Source: Solobacterium sp. | GTDB lineage: Bacteria; Bacillota_I; Bacilli_A; Erysipelotrichales; Erysipelotrichaceae | Direction of reading: 5' to 3' | NCBI GenBank assembly: GCA_017510405.1 | Contig: JAFWNG010000020.1 | Location: forward strand, 1-64,000 | Length of the DNA stretch: 64,000 bases | In this document: positions 61,349 through 64,000 of the stretch, in pieces | Layout of the letters: the number at the start of each line of letters is the position of its first letter | How positions within the stretch are numbered: the first letter of the stretch is position 1 | Translations under genes and position numbers: made by a program | The notes under the pieces: model-generated | Databases searched by the model: none | What the model was told of the DNA's origin: nothing | The model's input: the letters and a program-made list of their open reading frames with translations, nothing else

Positions 61349-62295
61349 GGCATCGTATCGTACTGTATGGTGCTCCGGCGCTTCTCATCCAGTTCGATCC
61401 ACTCATCCAGTGTGAGCGGCTGGTAATCGGAATACATGCAGAAACAGTTGATCATCTGACACGGGATGGGCTTCGCTTCCTCATCGTAGCGGGACTTGCG
61501 CATCGACGCGCGCGTTTCCTTGATGAAGCGGTCCACCAGCGCTTCGTCATACGTATTGTGCACATGGCCGTACAGCATATAGGTCAGCGGCTGTTCGTCC
61601 CCGTCCCGGCGGTACTGCCCGTTGTAGCAGAAGATGGGATAGTGCGACAGGACGACTTTCCTGCCGGCGTCACGGATCTCCGCGTATGGTCTGACCCACT
61701 TCAGCAGGGACGTATCAAATGTTTTATCCTCTGTGAAGGCGTCGTGGTTGCCGGTGATCAGGTACTTTCTGCCCTTGAGCTGCTGGAGGATGCGGTTCGT
61801 CGCCTCTCCCTTGGCGATGGAGAAGTCACCGAGGATGAACACTTCGTCTTTTCCGCGCACTTTCTTATTCCACTGGGCGATCATGTATTCGTTCATCTCT
61901 TCGTGGCCGCTGAATCCGCGGCAGTCCATCTGCCGGTTCAGAGAGCTGTGATAGAAATGCAGATCGGAAATATACATGCGGCGCGGCGGCTGGCCTTTGA
62001 TCCGCAGATCCTTCTTGATCTGCTTCAGAACGCCCATATCCCCGTCATATGCATGCAGCGAGGTGATGATGTCTTCCCGGACGCCGTAGTGCGTTTTCAG
62101 TACGTCTGTTTTCTCCTGCGAAAGAAGCTGGCATATATCGATCAGCCGGCGCACAGAGGCGCAGAGATCGTCCGGCAGTTCGCTTTCGCCGCTTTCCGCC
62201 CACTCCAGCAGGTCGATGCGGTCGTCTTCCGCTGCTGCACTATAGTGCCGGATCATGCTCTGTACGATCCCGACAGCGTCCTTTTCCAGTAACAT
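61345..62295 (-). CDS. Calcineurin-like metallophosphoesterase with helical N-terminal extension
   Basis: A 316-residue protein. Residues about 1-105 are a helical region (LSQEKTDVLKTHYGVRED), followed by a metallophosphoesterase core with DLHFYH, GDFSI, GNHD and a final GHVH, all metal ligands present. The extension is not recognised. The start at 62295 has AAGGAGGG with 6-nt spacing; the ATG at 62301 touches the site. Substrate unknown. Single gene. Confidence 0.85.
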   Translation of the reverse strand: MLLEKDAVGIVQSMIRHYSAAAEDDRIDLLEWAESGESELPDDLCASVRRLIDICQLLSQEKTDVLKTHYGVREDIITSLHAYDGDMGVLKQIKKDLRIKGQPPRRMYISDLHFYHSSLNRQMDCRGFSGHEEMNEYMIAQWNKKVRGKDEVFILGDFSIAKGEATNRILQQLKGRKYLITGNHDAFTEDKTFDTSLLKWVRPYAEIRDAGRKVVLSHYPIFCYNGQYRRDGDEQPLTYMLYGHVHNTYDEALVDRFIKETRASMRKSRYDEEAKPIPCQMINCFCMYSDYQPLTLDEWIELDEKRRSTIQYDTMP

Positions 62296-62420
62296 ATGCA
62301 TCCCTCCTTCCGGTCTACAGTATACGGAATACAGCCCGTTAATTCTACAATATTTCCCGTTATTTGGCTCTGTTAATCATTATCATTCGGGGTTAAGATG
62401 AAAGGTACAGGAGTAATAAT

Positions 62421-63926
62421 ATGACAAATGCAATCGAAGCAATAAAAGCGCTGGTCCGTTACGGGATCGAGCATGAACTGATCCATAAAACCGACGCGCG
62501 CTGGGCCGCCAACGGGCTTCTGGACATCATGAAGATCGAGCCCGACAGCAGCTTTACATGGCAGGGCGGCGAAGAAATGGAGCTGGAGGATATCCTTGCA
62601 GTCCTTCTGGACGACGCCGTTTCCCGCGGACTGATCGACTCCGGCATTGCATCAAGAGATCTTTTTGATACAAGACTCATGGGCGTTCTGACACCGCGTC
62701 CGTCCGAAGTCATCCGCACCTTCAAGGATCTTTACCGGGAAAGTCCGAAAGAAGCGACCGATTATTTCTACAAACTGTCTCTGGACAGCGACTACATCCG
62801 CACATACCGGATCCGCCGGGACCGCAAGTGGACGGCGGAGACTCCCTACGGAATCCTGGACATCACGATCAACCTGTCCAAGCCTGAGAAAGATCCGAAG
62901 GCGATCGCCGCGGCACTGGCAAAGAAGAGCGATGCCTATCCGAAATGCGCTCTGTGTCCGGAAAACGAAGGCTATGCCGGACGCCTGGATCATCCGGCGA
63001 GAGAGAATATCCGTCTCATCCCGCTGAAGCTGGACGGCACCCAGTGGTACCTGCAGTATTCCCCGTATGTGTACTACAACGAGCACTGCATCATCCTCTC
63101 GGAAAACCACTCACCGATGGTCATCGATAAGGCCACCTTCCGCCGTCTGCTGGAATTCGTGCAGAAATATCCGCATTATATCGTCGGTTCCAATGCCGAT
63201 CTTCCGATCGTAGGCGGCAGTATCCTGACGCATGAGCACTTCCAGGGCGGACGCTATGACTTCGCCATGGCCAAAGCTCCGATCAAGAAGAGCGCGGTAT
63301 TTGCCGGCTATGAGGACGTTGAAGCAGGCATCGTGAACTGGCCGATGTCCGTGATCCGTCTTTCCTCTCTGTCGGTGAACCGGCTGGTCGACCTGGCCGA
63401 TGATATCCTGCAGGCGTGGATCGGATACAGCGATGAAGACTGTGCGATCCTTTCCCATACCGACGGTGTGCGCCACAACACGATCACGCCGATCGCCCGC
63501 ATGCGCGGCGGCCGGTATGAACTGGATCTTGTCCTCCGCAACAACCGCACCAGTGAGGAACATCCGCTCGGCATCTTCCATCCGCATGCCCAGTACCACC
63601 ACATCAAGAAAGAGAACATCGGTCTGATCGAAGTCATGGGACTGGCGATCCTGCCGGCGCGTCTTCTGAATGAAATGGCAGTGCTGAACAAAGCGCTCGT
63701 AAACAACGAAGACCTCTCTGCCATCGAGTCCATCGCATCCCACCGGGAATGGGCAGAGGAACTGAAGGCAAAATACGGTACGTTTGAAAACGAAGAAAAG
63801 ACCGATCAGATCCTCAAGGAAGAGATCGGACACGTATTCGCCCATGTTCTGGAAGACTGCGGCGTATTCAAGGATACCGAGGAAGGCACTGCGCACTTCC
63901 TGCAGTTCATTGCGTCAGTAAAATAA
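62421..63926 (+). CDS. galT: UDP-glucose-hexose-1-phosphate uridylyltransferase, class II
   Basis: A 501-residue GalT of the type common in Firmicutes, unlike the shorter E. coli enzyme. It begins MTNAIEAIKALVRYGIEHELI and carries ILTHEHFQGGRYDFAM, and IFHPHAQYHHIKKENIGLIE with the histidines expected at the active site. It exchanges UMP between UDP-glucose and galactose-1-phosphate in the Leloir pathway. galE follows 18 bp later. A GGAG site lies before the ATG. Confidence 0.96.
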   Translation: MTNAIEAIKALVRYGIEHELIHKTDARWAANGLLDIMKIEPDSSFTWQGGEEMELEDILAVLLDDAVSRGLIDSGIASRDLFDTRLMGVLTPRPSEVIRTFKDLYRESPKEATDYFYKLSLDSDYIRTYRIRRDRKWTAETPYGILDITINLSKPEKDPKAIAAALAKKSDAYPKCALCPENEGYAGRLDHPARENIRLIPLKLDGTQWYLQYSPYVYYNEHCIILSENHSPMVIDKATFRRLLEFVQKYPHYIVGSNADLPIVGGSILTHEHFQGGRYDFAMAKAPIKKSAVFAGYEDVEAGIVNWPMSVIRLSSLSVNRLVDLADDILQAWIGYSDEDCAILSHTDGVRHNTITPIARMRGGRYELDLVLRNNRTSEEHPLGIFHPHAQYHHIKKENIGLIEVMGLAILPARLLNEMAVLNKALVNNEDLSAIESIASHREWAEELKAKYGTFENEEKTDQILKEEIGHVFAHVLEDCGVFKDTEEGTAHFLQFIASVK

Positions 63927-63944
63927 GAAGAAGGAGAATCTGAT

Positions 63945-64000
63945 ATGAAAATACTCGTTACCGGCGGCACCGGTTTTATCGGCAGCCACACCTGTGTCGA
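63945..64000 (+). CDS. galE: UDP-glucose 4-epimerase, 5' end only
   Basis: Eighteen codons are visible, beginning MKILVTGGTGFIGSHTC, the Rossmann-fold NAD-binding start of GalE, with AAGGAGAA ahead. The rest is outside the window. It is directly downstream of galT, consistent with a Leloir operon. Confidence 0.85.
   Translation, partial: MKILVTGGTGFIGSHTCV

Overview
The window reads as a chromosomal segment of an anaerobic, carbohydrate-fermenting Firmicutes (Bacillota), most likely near the Erysipelotrichia. The support is Firmicutes-type gene clusters (secG-rnr-smpB-ssrA, yybS-gdpP-rplI-dnaB, a walJ/htrA/rlmH tail, glgCDA), strong Shine-Dalgarno sites, CcpA-type cre sites, feoAB with a Cys-rich FeoB partner, a class II GalT and mid-range GC. 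The genus assignment is inference.

Layout. (1) 1-140: right end of an IS, probably IS21 family. (2) 141-3,793: tmRNA (ssrA), smpB, rnr, secG. (3) 3,824-7,367: a Gfo/Idh-type oxidoreductase and a cellobiose-type PTS EIIC, facing a frameshifted RpiR regulator across a palindrome-rich intergenic region. (4) 7,377-11,694: a thioredoxin-like lipoprotein, then an iron-uptake operon (feoA, feoB, Cys-rich partner) behind a perfect 10-bp palindrome, then a membrane-anchored HMA protein. (5) 11,706-14,514: a LicD-family transferase and a secreted LRR/Ig-like/DUF4214 protein. (6) 14,658-17,997: glycolytic operon pgk-tpiA-eno. (7) 18,129-39,401: glycogen and alpha-glucan metabolism (glgC-glgD-glgA, pulA, glgP, glgB, pgm, ptsH, malQ), interrupted by a VWA protein, folC, ung, a DUF885 peptidase and a C69 dipeptidase. 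cre-like sites lie in the glgC and ptsH promoters. (8) 39,421-49,741: rlmH, an HtrA-like protein that has lost its catalytic triad, walJ, an M23 peptidase, dnaB, rplI, gdpP, yybS, and a divergent DacA-type carboxypeptidase with a cyclophilin-fold lipoprotein. (9) 49,826-56,481: a DUF349-repeat protein, a heterodimeric ABC exporter and two adjacent MgtC-family proteins. (10) 56,610-59,785: a tight operon bcp, yaaA, GDPD, and a MarR-radical SAM fusion. (11) 59,953-64,000: a very acidic protein with a small zinc-ribbon partner, a metallophosphoesterase, galT and the start of galE.

How the genes fit together. Glucose-1-phosphate links Pgm, GlgC/GlgD, GlgA, GlgB, GlgP, PulA, MalQ and the Leloir genes galT/galE; pgk-tpiA-eno carries the products through lower glycolysis, and HPr with cre sites ties the set to CcpA-type control. 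Most genes from 12 to 57 kb run on the minus strand. The observations most worth following are the MarR-radical SAM fusion in a peroxide-defence operon, the catalytically dead HtrA, two promoters placed so that the transcript would be leaderless (folC, dacA), the frameshifted RpiR beside an intact PTS gene, and the acidic/zinc-ribbon pair.
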